From Nocardia paucivorans NBRC 100373 (GTDB taxonomy: Bacteria; Actinomycetota; Actinomycetes; Mycobacteriales; Mycobacteriaceae): a DNA stretch of 64,000 nucleotides. The stretch lies in NCBI RefSeq assembly GCF_000308675.1, contig NZ_BAGE01000046.1:62001-126000 (forward strand), written 5' to 3'. Below the pieces are notes generated by a model, which ran no database searches, was not told where the DNA came from, and worked only from the letters and a program-made list of their open reading frames with translations. A program made the position numbers and the translations under genes. How positions within the stretch are numbered: the first letter of the stretch is position 1; each line of letters begins with the position of its first letter. Of this stretch, positions 45,465-53,553 are shown piece by piece.

Positions 45465-47467
45465 GAGTGTTCGTCTCCGCGATCGGTGCGCACCGCTTCG
45501 TCGGTGTCCGACGGTACCGAGCCGGGATCGGCGGCCCCGCCGGTGGGATCGGTACCGGTCGGATCACCGGCCGCGCGCGCCGCACCCCGGGCGTCCGGGT
45601 CCGTCGCCGGGGCGGTCGGCTCCGTGGGGGACGCCGCCGAATCGGGCGCACCGGCGGACCGTTCGGATGTGGTGTCGTCGGCAAAGCCATTACCCGGTAC
45701 CGCGGATACGGCGGTTGTACCCTTCGGGCCGGTCTCCGCGGATGTGCCCTCACTTGCCCCCTCGGTGGCTCCCCCACCCACCGGCACCGGCCGCCGCGGT
45801 GCCTTCTGGGTGCCCGGTTCCAGCGGCAGTGGGCTGGCGCCCATCTTGCGGCCGCGGACCAACGGCAGGGTCAACCGGAAACTGGCCCCGACACCGGGCC
45901 GGCCCCAGGCCTCGAGCTTGCCGTCGTGCAGGTGCGCATCCTCCACACTGATCGACAAACCGAGCCCGGTACCGCCCGAGCGTCGCATCCGCGACGGATC
46001 CGAACGCCAGAACCGGCTGAACACCAGCTTCTCCTCGCCGGGCCGCAAACCGACGCCCTGATCGCGTACCACCACCGCGACCACATTGGCCTCGGTGTCA
46101 CCACGCATCCGGATCAGTACCGGTTTGCCCTCGCTGTGGTCGATCGCATTGGCGAGCAGGTTGCGCAGCACCCGCTCCACCCGGCGCGGATCGACCTCGG
46201 CGACCACCGGCTCCTCCGGCAGGTCGATGACCACCTCCACCCCGGCCTCCTTGGCCAGATGCCGCACCGTGGAGATCGCCGCTCGCACGCACATCCGCAC
46301 ATCCAGCGATTCCACCTGAAGTTCGGCCACGCCCGCGTCGTGTCGACTGATCTCGAGCAGATCGTTGAGCAATCCCTCGAAACGATCCAACTCGGTGACC
46401 AGCAATTCGGCGCTGCGGGCGAGCGCGGGATCCAGATCGTCACTGCTGCCGTGGATCAGATCGGCCGCCATGCGCACCGTGGTCAGCGGGGTGCGCAGTT
46501 CATGGCTGACATCGGAGGTGAACCGGCGCTGCAGATTGCCGAACTCCTCGAGCTGGGTGATCTGGTTGGACAGGCTCTCGGCCATCTCGTTGAAGGCCTT
46601 GGCCAGCCGCGCCATATCGTCGTCGCCGCGCACCAGCATGCGTTCTTTGAGCCGGCCGTCGGCGAACCGACCCGCGATCCGCGCCGCCGAACGAATCGGC
46701 AACACCACCTGGCGGGTCACCAGGGCCGTGATCGCGGCCAGCAGCACCAACAGCACCAGCCCACCGACCAGCATGGTGCCGCGCATCAGCGCCAGACTGC
46801 GTTCCTCGTTGGCCAACGGGAAGATCAGGTAGATCTCCAGCGTCGGCACCTCGGTGCTGGGACTGCCGATAATCAGCGCCCGACCGCGGTAACCGTCCGG
46901 TTCGTCGACCGTGGCGAACTGGTAGCTGACCTGGTTGCGCTCGACGAAACGGCGCAGTCCCTCGGGTACCTCCTGGATCGGGCCGACCGCGATCGCCCGT
47001 TGCGGTGTACCACCGACCATGCTCAGCGCCGAGTCGAAATTGCCCGCCGCACCGCCGGATCGGCCGGCGTCACTGCGATTGGACAGCGCGTCGCGGGCAT
47101 CGGCGAGCCGCTGCTGCTGACTGCTGATATCGGTGACACCGGCCAGTCGGCTTTCCACCGTATTGCGGGCCCGGTCCATCTCCTCGACCGCGGCGCCGAT
47201 CTTGGCATCCAGCAGACGATCGGTGATCTGACTCGTCAGGACGACCCCCAGGATCGTGATGACGATCAGCGACAGTGTCAACGTCGAGACGATGACCCGC
47301 AGCTGCAGCGAGCGCCGCCAGATCTGGCCCAGAGCGTTGCCCACGTTTTGGGCCCATTCCTTGGCCGACGCCGATATCTGCCGCAGTCCGGCAACTCCGA
47401 CGCTCGATGCTCCGCTTTCCCGGGTCCCTCCTTCGTGGACAGACAAAGCTACCGCCTCCCGGCCCAT
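45461..47467 (-). CDS. mtrB: Sensor histidine kinase MtrB
   Basis: 668 aa from ATG 47467; a TTG at 47446 with GGGAGG 8 bases upstream is an attractive alternative. Two membrane segments (LRVIVSTLTLSLIVITILGV near 56-78 and MLVGGLVLLVLLAAITALVT near 233-252) enclose an extracellular sensor domain. A HAMP domain follows, then the phospho-acceptor FTSDVSHELRTPLTTVR (near 322), NLLANAIDHSEG, DQGVGLRPGEE and GGTGLGLSIS boxes. The C-terminal 130 residues are low-complexity and acidic. Controls cell-division and envelope genes through MtrA. Confidence 0.96.
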   Translation of the reverse strand: MGREAVALSVHEGGTRESGASSVGVAGLRQISASAKEWAQNVGNALGQIWRRSLQLRVIVSTLTLSLIVITILGVVLTSQITDRLLDAKIGAAVEEMDRARNTVESRLAGVTDISSQQQRLADARDALSNRSDAGRSGGAAGNFDSALSMVGGTPQRAIAVGPIQEVPEGLRRFVERNQVSYQFATVDEPDGYRGRALIIGSPSTEVPTLEIYLIFPLANEERSLALMRGTMLVGGLVLLVLLAAITALVTRQVVLPIRSAARIAGRFADGRLKERMLVRGDDDMARLAKAFNEMAESLSNQITQLEEFGNLQRRFTSDVSHELRTPLTTVRMAADLIHGSSDDLDPALARSAELLVTELDRFEGLLNDLLEISRHDAGVAELQVESLDVRMCVRAAISTVRHLAKEAGVEVVIDLPEEPVVAEVDPRRVERVLRNLLANAIDHSEGKPVLIRMRGDTEANVVAVVVRDQGVGLRPGEEKLVFSRFWRSDPSRMRRSGGTGLGLSISVEDAHLHDGKLEAWGRPGVGASFRLTLPLVRGRKMGASPLPLEPGTQKAPRRPVPVGGGATEGASEGTSAETGPKGTTAVSAVPGNGFADDTTSERSAGAPDSAASPTEPTAPATDPDARGAARAAGDPTGTDPTGGAADPGSVPSDTDEAVRTDRGDEHS

Positions 47468-47489
47468 CGCTCAGGCCGAAGCGGATCGA

Positions 47490-48167
47490 TCACGGCGGTC
47501 CGGCCTTGTAGCCGACACCGCGGACGGTCAGTACGATCTCCGGGTTCTCCGGATCCTTCTCCACCTTCGCGCGTAGCCGCTGAACGTGGACGTTCACCAA
47601 ACGGGTATCGGCGGCGTGCCGGTAGCCCCAGACCTGTTCGAGCAGCACCTCGCGGGTGAACACCTGCCGGGGCTTGCGGGCCAGCGCCACCAGGAGATCG
47701 AATTCGAGTGGCGTCAGGGAGATCTGCACGCCATCCCGCGTCACCTTGTGCGCGGGCACATCGATCACGATATCGGCGATGGTCAACAGCTCGGCGGGCT
47801 CTTCCTCGGTACGGCGCAGCCGAGCGCGCACCCGAGCGACGAGCTCCTTGGGTTTGAACGGTTTGACGATGTAGTCGTCGGCTCCCGATTCCAGACCGAG
47901 CACCACGTCGACGGTGTCGGTCTTGGCGGTGAGCATCACGATGGGTACGCCGGAGTCCGCGCGCAATACCCGGCACACATCGATACCGTTCATACCGGGC
48001 AGCATCAGGTCCAGCAGCACCAGATCGGGCCGGATCTCCCGGACCGCCGACAGGGCCTGCGTGCCGTCGCCGACCACGTGCGGGTCGAAACCCTCACCAC
48101 GCAGGACGATGGTGAGCATCTCGGCGAGTGCCATATCGTCGTCGACGACCAGAATCTTCGGCTTCAT
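47490..48167 (-). CDS. mtrA: Response regulator MtrA
   Basis: 225 aa from ATG 48167 (MKPKILVVDDDMALAEMLT). OmpR-type: receiver with DDD, phospho-Asp in LVLLDLMLPGMNG (near 53), Thr of VMLTAK and Lys of YIVKPFKPKEL; C-terminal winged helix with LTPLEFDLLVALARKPRQVF and ADTRLVNVHVQRLRAKVEKD. Sequence is close to M. tuberculosis MtrA throughout. An in-frame TTG at 48197 is less likely. It is the first gene of the mtrA-mtrB-lpqB operon, 22 bases before mtrB. Confidence 0.97.
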   Translation of the reverse strand: MKPKILVVDDDMALAEMLTIVLRGEGFDPHVVGDGTQALSAVREIRPDLVLLDLMLPGMNGIDVCRVLRADSGVPIVMLTAKTDTVDVVLGLESGADDYIVKPFKPKELVARVRARLRRTEEEPAELLTIADIVIDVPAHKVTRDGVQISLTPLEFDLLVALARKPRQVFTREVLLEQVWGYRHAADTRLVNVHVQRLRAKVEKDPENPEIVLTVRGVGYKAGPP

Positions 48168-48358
48168 GGTTACTATGTTGTCATCTCCCGGACTCAAAAC
48201 GGGCCATCACGCCACATACTCGGCGCGTTCACGGATAATCCAACCTTAATCCAACAGTCGAGCGCCAGTCCGCACCCGGCCACGGCAAAAACAAAGGTTA
48301 CGCCCACCCGCCCGCCATGACGGCGAAAACACCCGCACAACCGGGGACGAAGCGACGC

Positions 48359-49012
48359 CTATCCCTGTTGCGTCACGACCTCCGTCAACCGGGTGGCCAG
48401 AGTCTCGGGATCATCTCCCGGCGCACAAACCCACCAGGGACCGAACCACTCCCGTCGAGCGAGTTCTCGATATACCGCCGCGGTGCGCTGCTGTAGGGCG
48501 GCGTCGCGTTCATAGGCGTCCAATGCCCGCTCGGCGTCGAGTTCACCACGGCGGCGGGCGCGTTCGGCCGCCACCTCGACCGGAACGTCCAACAACACCT
48601 GCACCTGCGGGACGGGCAGCTCGAATCGTCCGAATTCCAATTCCCCCACCCAGGTCACGATCTCCGCATCGGCTCCCTCGCCCAGTCGCGCCGCGTTGTA
48701 GGCCGCGTTCGAGGCCACATACCGATCCAGCAGCACCAGATCGTTACCGGCCGCCGATTTCGCCAGCTCGTCTCGCGCCCCCGCACGATCCAGCGCGAAC
48801 AACAGCGCCATGGCATTCACGGAATCGGCCAGGTCCCCGTGTGCCCCCCGTAGCGCCTCGGCCGCCAGATCCGCGTGCACGGACCGCCCGTATCGCGGAA
48901 ACGCCAGTGTCCCCACCCGCAGGCCTCGCCGTTCGAGCACCCCCACCAGCCGGTCGATCAGCGTGCGTTTACCTGCCCCGTCCAGACCCTCCACCGCCAC
49001 CAGCACACCCAT
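48359..49012 (-). CDS. tmk: Thymidylate kinase
   Basis: 217 aa from ATG 49012. Phosphorylates dTMP to dTDP. P-loop GLDGAGKRTL (Arg follows the Lys, as in M. tuberculosis Tmk), FPRYGRSVHADLAAEALRG, FALDRAGARDEL and DRYVASNAAYNAARLGEG are visible. It lies between ahcY and mtrA on the same strand as in M. tuberculosis, separated from mtrA by 191 bases in which nothing was recognised. Confidence 0.95.
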   Translation of the reverse strand: MGVLVAVEGLDGAGKRTLIDRLVGVLERRGLRVGTLAFPRYGRSVHADLAAEALRGAHGDLADSVNAMALLFALDRAGARDELAKSAAGNDLVLLDRYVASNAAYNAARLGEGADAEIVTWVGELEFGRFELPVPQVQVLLDVPVEVAAERARRRGELDAERALDAYERDAALQQRTAAVYRELARREWFGPWWVCAPGDDPETLATRLTEVVTQQG

Positions 49013-49126
49013 ACGGGCAGCATATTCGACGGCTTTCCCACCGATGCGACAGTGCCGCCGGCAGGCTTCTCCCCCAACCAACTGCCCGCTAACTGCCCGG
49101 GGTCGGACCGCACCGTCGTGCGCGTC

Positions 49127-49186
49127 CCGGGTTGCCGTCTCCGAGACGCCATGCCGAGGGCACAGGTCTCGGAGACGGCAACCCGG
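49127..49186. repeat. 21-bp perfect inverted repeat with nested palindromes
   Basis: Arms 49127-49147 and 49166-49186 are perfect complements over 21 bases around an 18-base spacer. Each arm also contains its own 11-base palindrome (GTCTCCGAGAC or GTCTCGGAGAC). It starts 51 bases after the ahcY stop and could terminate ahcY, but the length, long spacer and nested symmetry also fit a dispersed palindromic element. Confidence 0.8.
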
Positions 49187-49236
49187 AATCCGAGGAGATC
49201 GCGGGCCCGCCCGCGCCCGGACACGGGCCGGGCGGC

Positions 49237-50718
49237 TCAGTAGCGGTAATGATCGGGCTTGTAGGGGCCCTCCACGTCCACACCGATGTATTCGGCCTGA
49301 TCCTTGGTCAGCTTGGTGAGCGTGCCGCCGAGAGCCTCCACATGGATGCGGGCGACCTTCTCGTCCAGGTGCTTGGGCAGCCGGTACACCTCGTTGTCGT
49401 ACTCGTCCGGCTTGGTCCACAGCTCGATCTGCGCGATCACCTGGTTGGAGAAGCTGTTGGACATCACGAACGACGGGTGTCCGGTGGCGTTGCCCAGGTT
49501 CAGCAGCCGGCCTTCCGACAGCACGATGATGGATTTCCCGGTATCACCGAAGGTCCACAGATCGACCTGCGGTTTGATGTTCAGCCTGGTCGCCCCGGAC
49601 CGCTCCAGCGCGGCCATATCGATTTCGTTGTCGAAATGACCGATATTGCCGAGAATGGCCTGGTCCTTCATCGCCTTCATATGGTCGAGGGTGATGATGT
49701 CCTTGTTGCCGGTGGCGGTGATGACGATATCCGCGTCGCCGATGGCCTGTTCCACGGTGACCACGTCGTAGCCGTCCATCAGGGCCTGCAACGCGTTGAT
49801 CGGGTCGATCTCGGTGACCTGCACCCGGGCACCCTGGCCGGAGAGAGACTCCGCGCAACCCTTGCCGACGTCCCCGTAGCCGCAGATGAGCGCCTTCTTA
49901 CCGCCGATCAGGACATCGGTGCCGCGGTTGATGCCGTCGATGAGCGAATGCCGGGTGCCGTACTTGTTGTCGAATTTGCTCTTGGTGACCGAGTCGTTGA
50001 CATTGATGGCGGGGAACACCAATTCTCCCGCGGCAGCGTACTGGTAGAGCCGCAGCACGCCGGTGGTGGTTTCCTCGGTGACCCCGCGCACCGATTCGGC
50101 GATCGCGGTCCACTTGCCCTTGTCGCTTTCGAACCGCTCGCGCAGCAGATTCAGGAACACGGTGTACTCGGCGGAGTGGTTCTCGTCGGGGGGCGGTACC
50201 ACGCCGGCCTTCTCGAACTGGGCACCGCGCAGCACGAGCATGGTGGCATCACCACCGTCGTCGAGGATCATATTGGCGGGTTCATCCGGCCAGGTGAGCA
50301 TCTGCTCGGCCGCCCACCAGTACTCCTCCAGGGTTTCGCCCTTCCACGCGAAGACCGGGACGCCCTGAGGCTCGTCGACCGTGCCGTGCGGTCCGACGAC
50401 CACGGCCGCGGCGGCATGGTCCTGGGTGGAGAAGATATTGCAGGAGGCCCAGCGCACCTGCGCGCCGAGCGCGGTGAGGGTTTCGATCAGCACCGCGGTC
50501 TGCACGGTCATGTGCAGCGAACCGGAGATGCGCGCCCCCTTCAGCGGTTGCACCTCGGCGTATTCACGCCGCAGCGCCATGAGTCCGGGCATCTCGTGCT
50601 CGGCCAACCGGATCTCCTTGCGACCGAAATCGGCCAGCGACAGATCCGCCACCTTGTATTCGATGCCGTTGCGGACATCGACGGTCGGCAACGTGCCGGG
50701 AAGTTCTGAGGTAGTCAT
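49237..50718 (-). CDS. ahcY: S-adenosyl-L-homocysteine hydrolase
   Basis: 493 aa, the long mycobacterial-type enzyme. NAD-dependent reversible hydrolysis of SAH to adenosine and homocysteine, relieving inhibition of methyltransferases. Visible: LMALRREYAEVQPLKGARISG (split), SLHMTVQTAVLIETL, STQDHAAAAVVV, YGDVGKGCAESLSGQGARV (NAD site), IGHFDNEIDM and the C-terminal AEYIGVDVEGPYKPDHYRY with Lys/Tyr reaching the neighbouring subunit. Stands alone between tmk and the alkB genes. Confidence 0.97.
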   Translation of the reverse strand: MTTSELPGTLPTVDVRNGIEYKVADLSLADFGRKEIRLAEHEMPGLMALRREYAEVQPLKGARISGSLHMTVQTAVLIETLTALGAQVRWASCNIFSTQDHAAAAVVVGPHGTVDEPQGVPVFAWKGETLEEYWWAAEQMLTWPDEPANMILDDGGDATMLVLRGAQFEKAGVVPPPDENHSAEYTVFLNLLRERFESDKGKWTAIAESVRGVTEETTTGVLRLYQYAAAGELVFPAINVNDSVTKSKFDNKYGTRHSLIDGINRGTDVLIGGKKALICGYGDVGKGCAESLSGQGARVQVTEIDPINALQALMDGYDVVTVEQAIGDADIVITATGNKDIITLDHMKAMKDQAILGNIGHFDNEIDMAALERSGATRLNIKPQVDLWTFGDTGKSIIVLSEGRLLNLGNATGHPSFVMSNSFSNQVIAQIELWTKPDEYDNEVYRLPKHLDEKVARIHVEALGGTLTKLTKDQAEYIGVDVEGPYKPDHYRY

Positions 50719-50875
50719 CAGTGTGGGTCAGCCTTCTCTCGGTATCGGTCTCGAGGAAAGGCTAGTCGCTGCCGGGCGGCGGCGGTGTGGCACCGCCGCC
50801 GCCCGGCATGGCGTCCCGCGTGGCGACCGATCCGCTCTCCGAAAGGCCCGGCCCGGCAATGCGATAACGCGCCGT

Positions 50876-51054
50876 GTTCTACGCCGCGAGGGCTGTGTTC
50901 TACGCCGTTCTACGCCGCGTTCTACGCCGTTCTACGCCGCGTTCTGCGCCGTTCTGCGCCGTTCTACGCCGCGAGGCCTGTTCTACGCCGCGAGGCCTGT
51001 TCTACGCCGCGAGGCCTGTTCTACGCCGCGAGGCCTGTTCTACGCCGCGAGGCC
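50876..51054. repeat. Tandem repeat array derived from the alkB 3' end
   Basis: Twelve units share the 10-mer GTTCTRCGCC. The last five (from 50961) are the 19-mer GTTCTACGCCGCGAGGCCT in head-to-tail order; the final copy, 51037-51054, includes the last codons and stop of the alkB gene on the minus strand (GLAA-stop). Units 1-7 are shorter or altered (10, 12 or 21 bases). The array fills most of the 321-base gap between ahcY and alkB. No spacer sequences, so it is not a CRISPR. Confidence 0.93.
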
Positions 51055-52197
51055 GTAGGTCTCCAGAATGCGGTCTCGTTTACCCGGGGCGATATTGGCC
51101 TTGGTGATATCGCCCTCGTAATGCTCGAGCAACCTCTTGTCCATAACGCGACGCCACAACGGCGGGATTATGGCGAGCACGATCATGCTCGCGTATCCGG
51201 CGGGCAACTGCGGTGCCTCCTCGCAACTGCGCAGGGTCTGATAGCGCCGACCCGGGTTGGCGTGATGGTCGCTGTGCCGCTGTAGGTGGAACAGGAAGAT
51301 ATTGGTAACCAGTCGGTCGCTGTTCCAACTGTCGCGAGGCGAACAGCGCCGATAACGACCGTCGGGCCGCTTCTCCCGCAGCAGGCCGTAGTGCTCGATG
51401 TAGTTGACCGTCTCCAGCAGTCCGGCTCCGATCACCGCCTGCAACACCAGGTACGGCAGAATGGTCCAGCCGAATGCCACCATCAGCCCGCCGAACAGCA
51501 CCAATGTCATGGACCACGCCTGCAGGAGATGATTGCGCGGGGTCCACCAGCCCAACCCGTTCCGCTGCAGACGTTCCCGTTCCAATCGGATGGCGGAGAC
51601 GAAACCGCCGTATGCGCTGCGCGGCAGGAACGCCCACAGCGATTCGCCGAGCCGGCCGCTGGCCGGGTCCTCCGGAGTGGCGACCCGGACGTGGTGGCCC
51701 CGGTTGTGTTCCACGAAGAAATGGCCGTATCCCGACTGGGCCAAGGCTATCTTGGCCAGCCAGCGTTCCAGACGCTCGACCCGGTGGCCGAGTTCGTGGG
51801 CGGCATTGATGCCGATTCCGGATACCAACCCCAGGGTGGTCGCCAAACCGATCTTGTCGACCACGCTCAGTTCATTACCTGCCCACATGTACGCCGCGAT
51901 GATCAGACCGATGAGCTGGATGGGTAGGAACAGGTATGTGCACCAGCGGTAGTAGCGATCGTTGGACAGGATCTCGTAGTCCTCGTCACGTGGATTGCTG
52001 CCGTCGTCGCCGACCAGCACATCCAACAGCGGAATCACGCCCAACACGATGATCGGGCCGATCCACCAGAACACCTCGAGCCCGGTATGCAGCACCAGCT
52101 GGGAGGGTAACAACGCGCAACCCGGCGCGATGAGACCCAACACCCACAGGTGGCGTTTGGGGTCGGGCGAACCCGAGTATTTGCCAACCGTTTGCAC
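51040..52197 (-). CDS. alkB: Alkane 1-monooxygenase AlkB (copy 1, stand-alone)
   Basis: 385 aa from GTG 52197 (GGGG 5 bases upstream), which removes a 47-residue leader without membrane character. Membrane diiron hydroxylase of n-alkanes. Histidine motifs: NAAHELGHRVE, EHNRGHHVRVATPEDPASGR, NYIEHYGLLR and LQRHSDHHANPGRRYQTLR; about six hydrophobic segments. It lacks an adjacent rubredoxin gene and must borrow electrons from the neighbouring RubA/RubB. Its 3' end is the source of the tandem repeat array. The 231-base gap upstream shows no clear operator. Confidence 0.93.
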   Translation of the reverse strand: MQTVGKYSGSPDPKRHLWVLGLIAPGCALLPSQLVLHTGLEVFWWIGPIIVLGVIPLLDVLVGDDGSNPRDEDYEILSNDRYYRWCTYLFLPIQLIGLIIAAYMWAGNELSVVDKIGLATTLGLVSGIGINAAHELGHRVERLERWLAKIALAQSGYGHFFVEHNRGHHVRVATPEDPASGRLGESLWAFLPRSAYGGFVSAIRLERERLQRNGLGWWTPRNHLLQAWSMTLVLFGGLMVAFGWTILPYLVLQAVIGAGLLETVNYIEHYGLLREKRPDGRYRRCSPRDSWNSDRLVTNIFLFHLQRHSDHHANPGRRYQTLRSCEEAPQLPAGYASMIVLAIIPPLWRRVMDKRLLEHYEGDITKANIAPGKRDRILETYGLAA

Positions 52198-52428
52198 ATC
52201 AACCCCTATACAAGACCCGAACTCCAGCGCCGATCTATGATTCCAGACCGGACGCCAACTGACCTCTTGGGATGCCGACCACACTCGAGAACCACCCATA
52301 CCGACCGCAGGCATGGTCGAACTCACGGCCGGTCCCACCCAGCGGCAAACACACCGCTACACGTCGTCAACGTTACTTTCTCACAAGAATATCGCGAGCC
52401 GGAACGCTCAACATTACAGTCTGCTAAC

Positions 52429-53049
52429 TCAGCGCAATTCCCGAGCGGCGAGGATGGTCGTGACGAAGGGGGTGAACACCCGGCGGAGTTCGGCGGGCGC
52501 GTCGCGGCCCGGGGCGGGCGGAGTCGGAATGTAGCTGAGTGCGAGCCGGACCAGGGTGTGCGCGAGCACATCGGCCTCGTCCGGGCTCGCCGCCACCCAA
52601 CTGTGTTGGAAGACCCGGGAAAGTCGGTCGGTGGCGTGATCTATCAGCGGCTCGGCGTCCAGGGTGATCAACCGCAACAGATCCGGTTTCGCCTCCCCCG
52701 TCACCAGCGAGCGCACCAGCGGGTCTACGGCGGCATCCCGGAAAAAAGCGGCCAGCCCCTCCTCCAATGCCGCCGCGGCATCGCCGGTGTGGGCCGCAAT
52801 GGCGGAATCGACATGGTCGACCAGATCGGTGGCCAACCGCAGCGCGTACGCCTGGGCGAGACCACCGCGCGAACCGAACTCGTTGTAGAGGGTCTGCCGA
52901 CTGACCCCGGCCGCGGTGGCCACATCACTGAGGGTGATCTTGGACCAGTCCCGGTCGAAGAGCAGTTCACGCATGGCGTCCAGGACGGCCGTACGCAGCA
53001 GTTCCCGCGCGGCCTCCTGATAGGGAATCCTGACTCCGTTGCGGGACAT
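52429..53049 (-). CDS. TetR-family regulator of the alkB2-rubA-rubB operon
   Basis: 206 aa from ATG 53049 (MSRNGVRIPYQEAARELLRT). Helix-turn-helix ITLSDVATAAGVSRQTLYNE (about 39-58) followed by FGSRGGLAQAYAL. Same place as Rv3249c (AlkX/AlkU type) downstream of rubB in M. tuberculosis, 40 bases after rubB here, so it should be co-transcribed and act back on the alkB2 promoter. The palindrome at 54873-54890 is the candidate binding site. Confidence 0.93.
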   Translation of the reverse strand: MSRNGVRIPYQEAARELLRTAVLDAMRELLFDRDWSKITLSDVATAAGVSRQTLYNEFGSRGGLAQAYALRLATDLVDHVDSAIAAHTGDAAAALEEGLAAFFRDAAVDPLVRSLVTGEAKPDLLRLITLDAEPLIDHATDRLSRVFQHSWVAASPDEADVLAHTLVRLALSYIPTPPAPGRDAPAELRRVFTPFVTTILAARELR

Positions 53050-53089
53050 GTACGCGACACTGGCACGGTCGCCCGCCACAGTCAAAGCG

Positions 53090-53272
53090 CTACGACCGTT
53101 CGACCTCGACCATGAAGAAATCCGATTTCGCCGCCCCACAATCCGGGCAGCTCCAATCGTCGGGAATATCCTCCCATCGCGTACCGGGCGCGATACCGTC
53201 CTCCGGCCACCCTTCGGCCTCGTCGTATTCGAAGCCGCACTGTATGCACCGATAGAGCTTGTACTCGGTCAT
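53090..53272 (-). CDS. rubB: Rubredoxin RubB
   Basis: 60 aa from ATG 53272; AAGGA lies 8 bases upstream. MTEYKLYRCIQCGFEYDEAE and DDWSCPDCGAAKSDFFMVEV show the two CxxC pairs (CIQC, CPDC) that bind one iron. AlkG2-type electron carrier from rubredoxin reductase to AlkB. A reductase gene is not in the window. Confidence 0.95.
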   Translation of the reverse strand: MTEYKLYRCIQCGFEYDEAEGWPEDGIAPGTRWEDIPDDWSCPDCGAAKSDFFMVEVERS

Positions 53273-53379
53273 ATTTCGAATCCTTCCCGTGTTCCCGATC
53301 TTCCCGATAGCGCCGATTCGGGAAATCGACCGTCGCCGTGGTCGATTCACCCGAATCGGAAGAATGCGCCGAATTCGTT

Positions 53380-53553
53380 TCAGATATCACCGACCGTCGG
53401 CTCGAAGTCGAGCTTCTCCCGCACCCCACAGTCGGGGCAGCACCAATCGTCCGGTACCGCCGACCAGGGCGTTCCCGCCGGGAAACCTTCGCGTGGCGCG
53501 CCGGCGGCCTCGTCGTAGACGTAGTCGCATACCGGGCAGCGATAGGCGCTCAT
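53380..53553 (-). CDS. rubA: Rubredoxin RubA
   Basis: 57 aa. MSAYRCPVCDYVYDEAAGAP near the start and WCCPDCGVREKLDFEP near the end give the iron-binding CPVC and CPDC pairs; the Trp before the second pair is typical of AlkG1/AlkG2. The ATG overlaps the alkB2 stop (ATGA). The 107 bases to rubB contain no gene. Confidence 0.93.
   Translation of the reverse strand: MSAYRCPVCDYVYDEAAGAPREGFPAGTPWSAVPDDWCCPDCGVREKLDFEPTVGDI

Noticed and set aside
45467..47659. 730-codon plus-strand open frame opposite mtrB
   Set aside because: Antisense shadow of a confidently identified kinase gene.
50876..51054. CRISPR array
   Set aside because: Units are directly adjacent with no spacers and come from the alkB 3' end; no cas genes are present.
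50785..51285. Open frames through the repeat array giving Cys/Arg-rich repeat peptides
   Set aside because: They arise from tandem duplication of the alkB tail and have no start signal or family.
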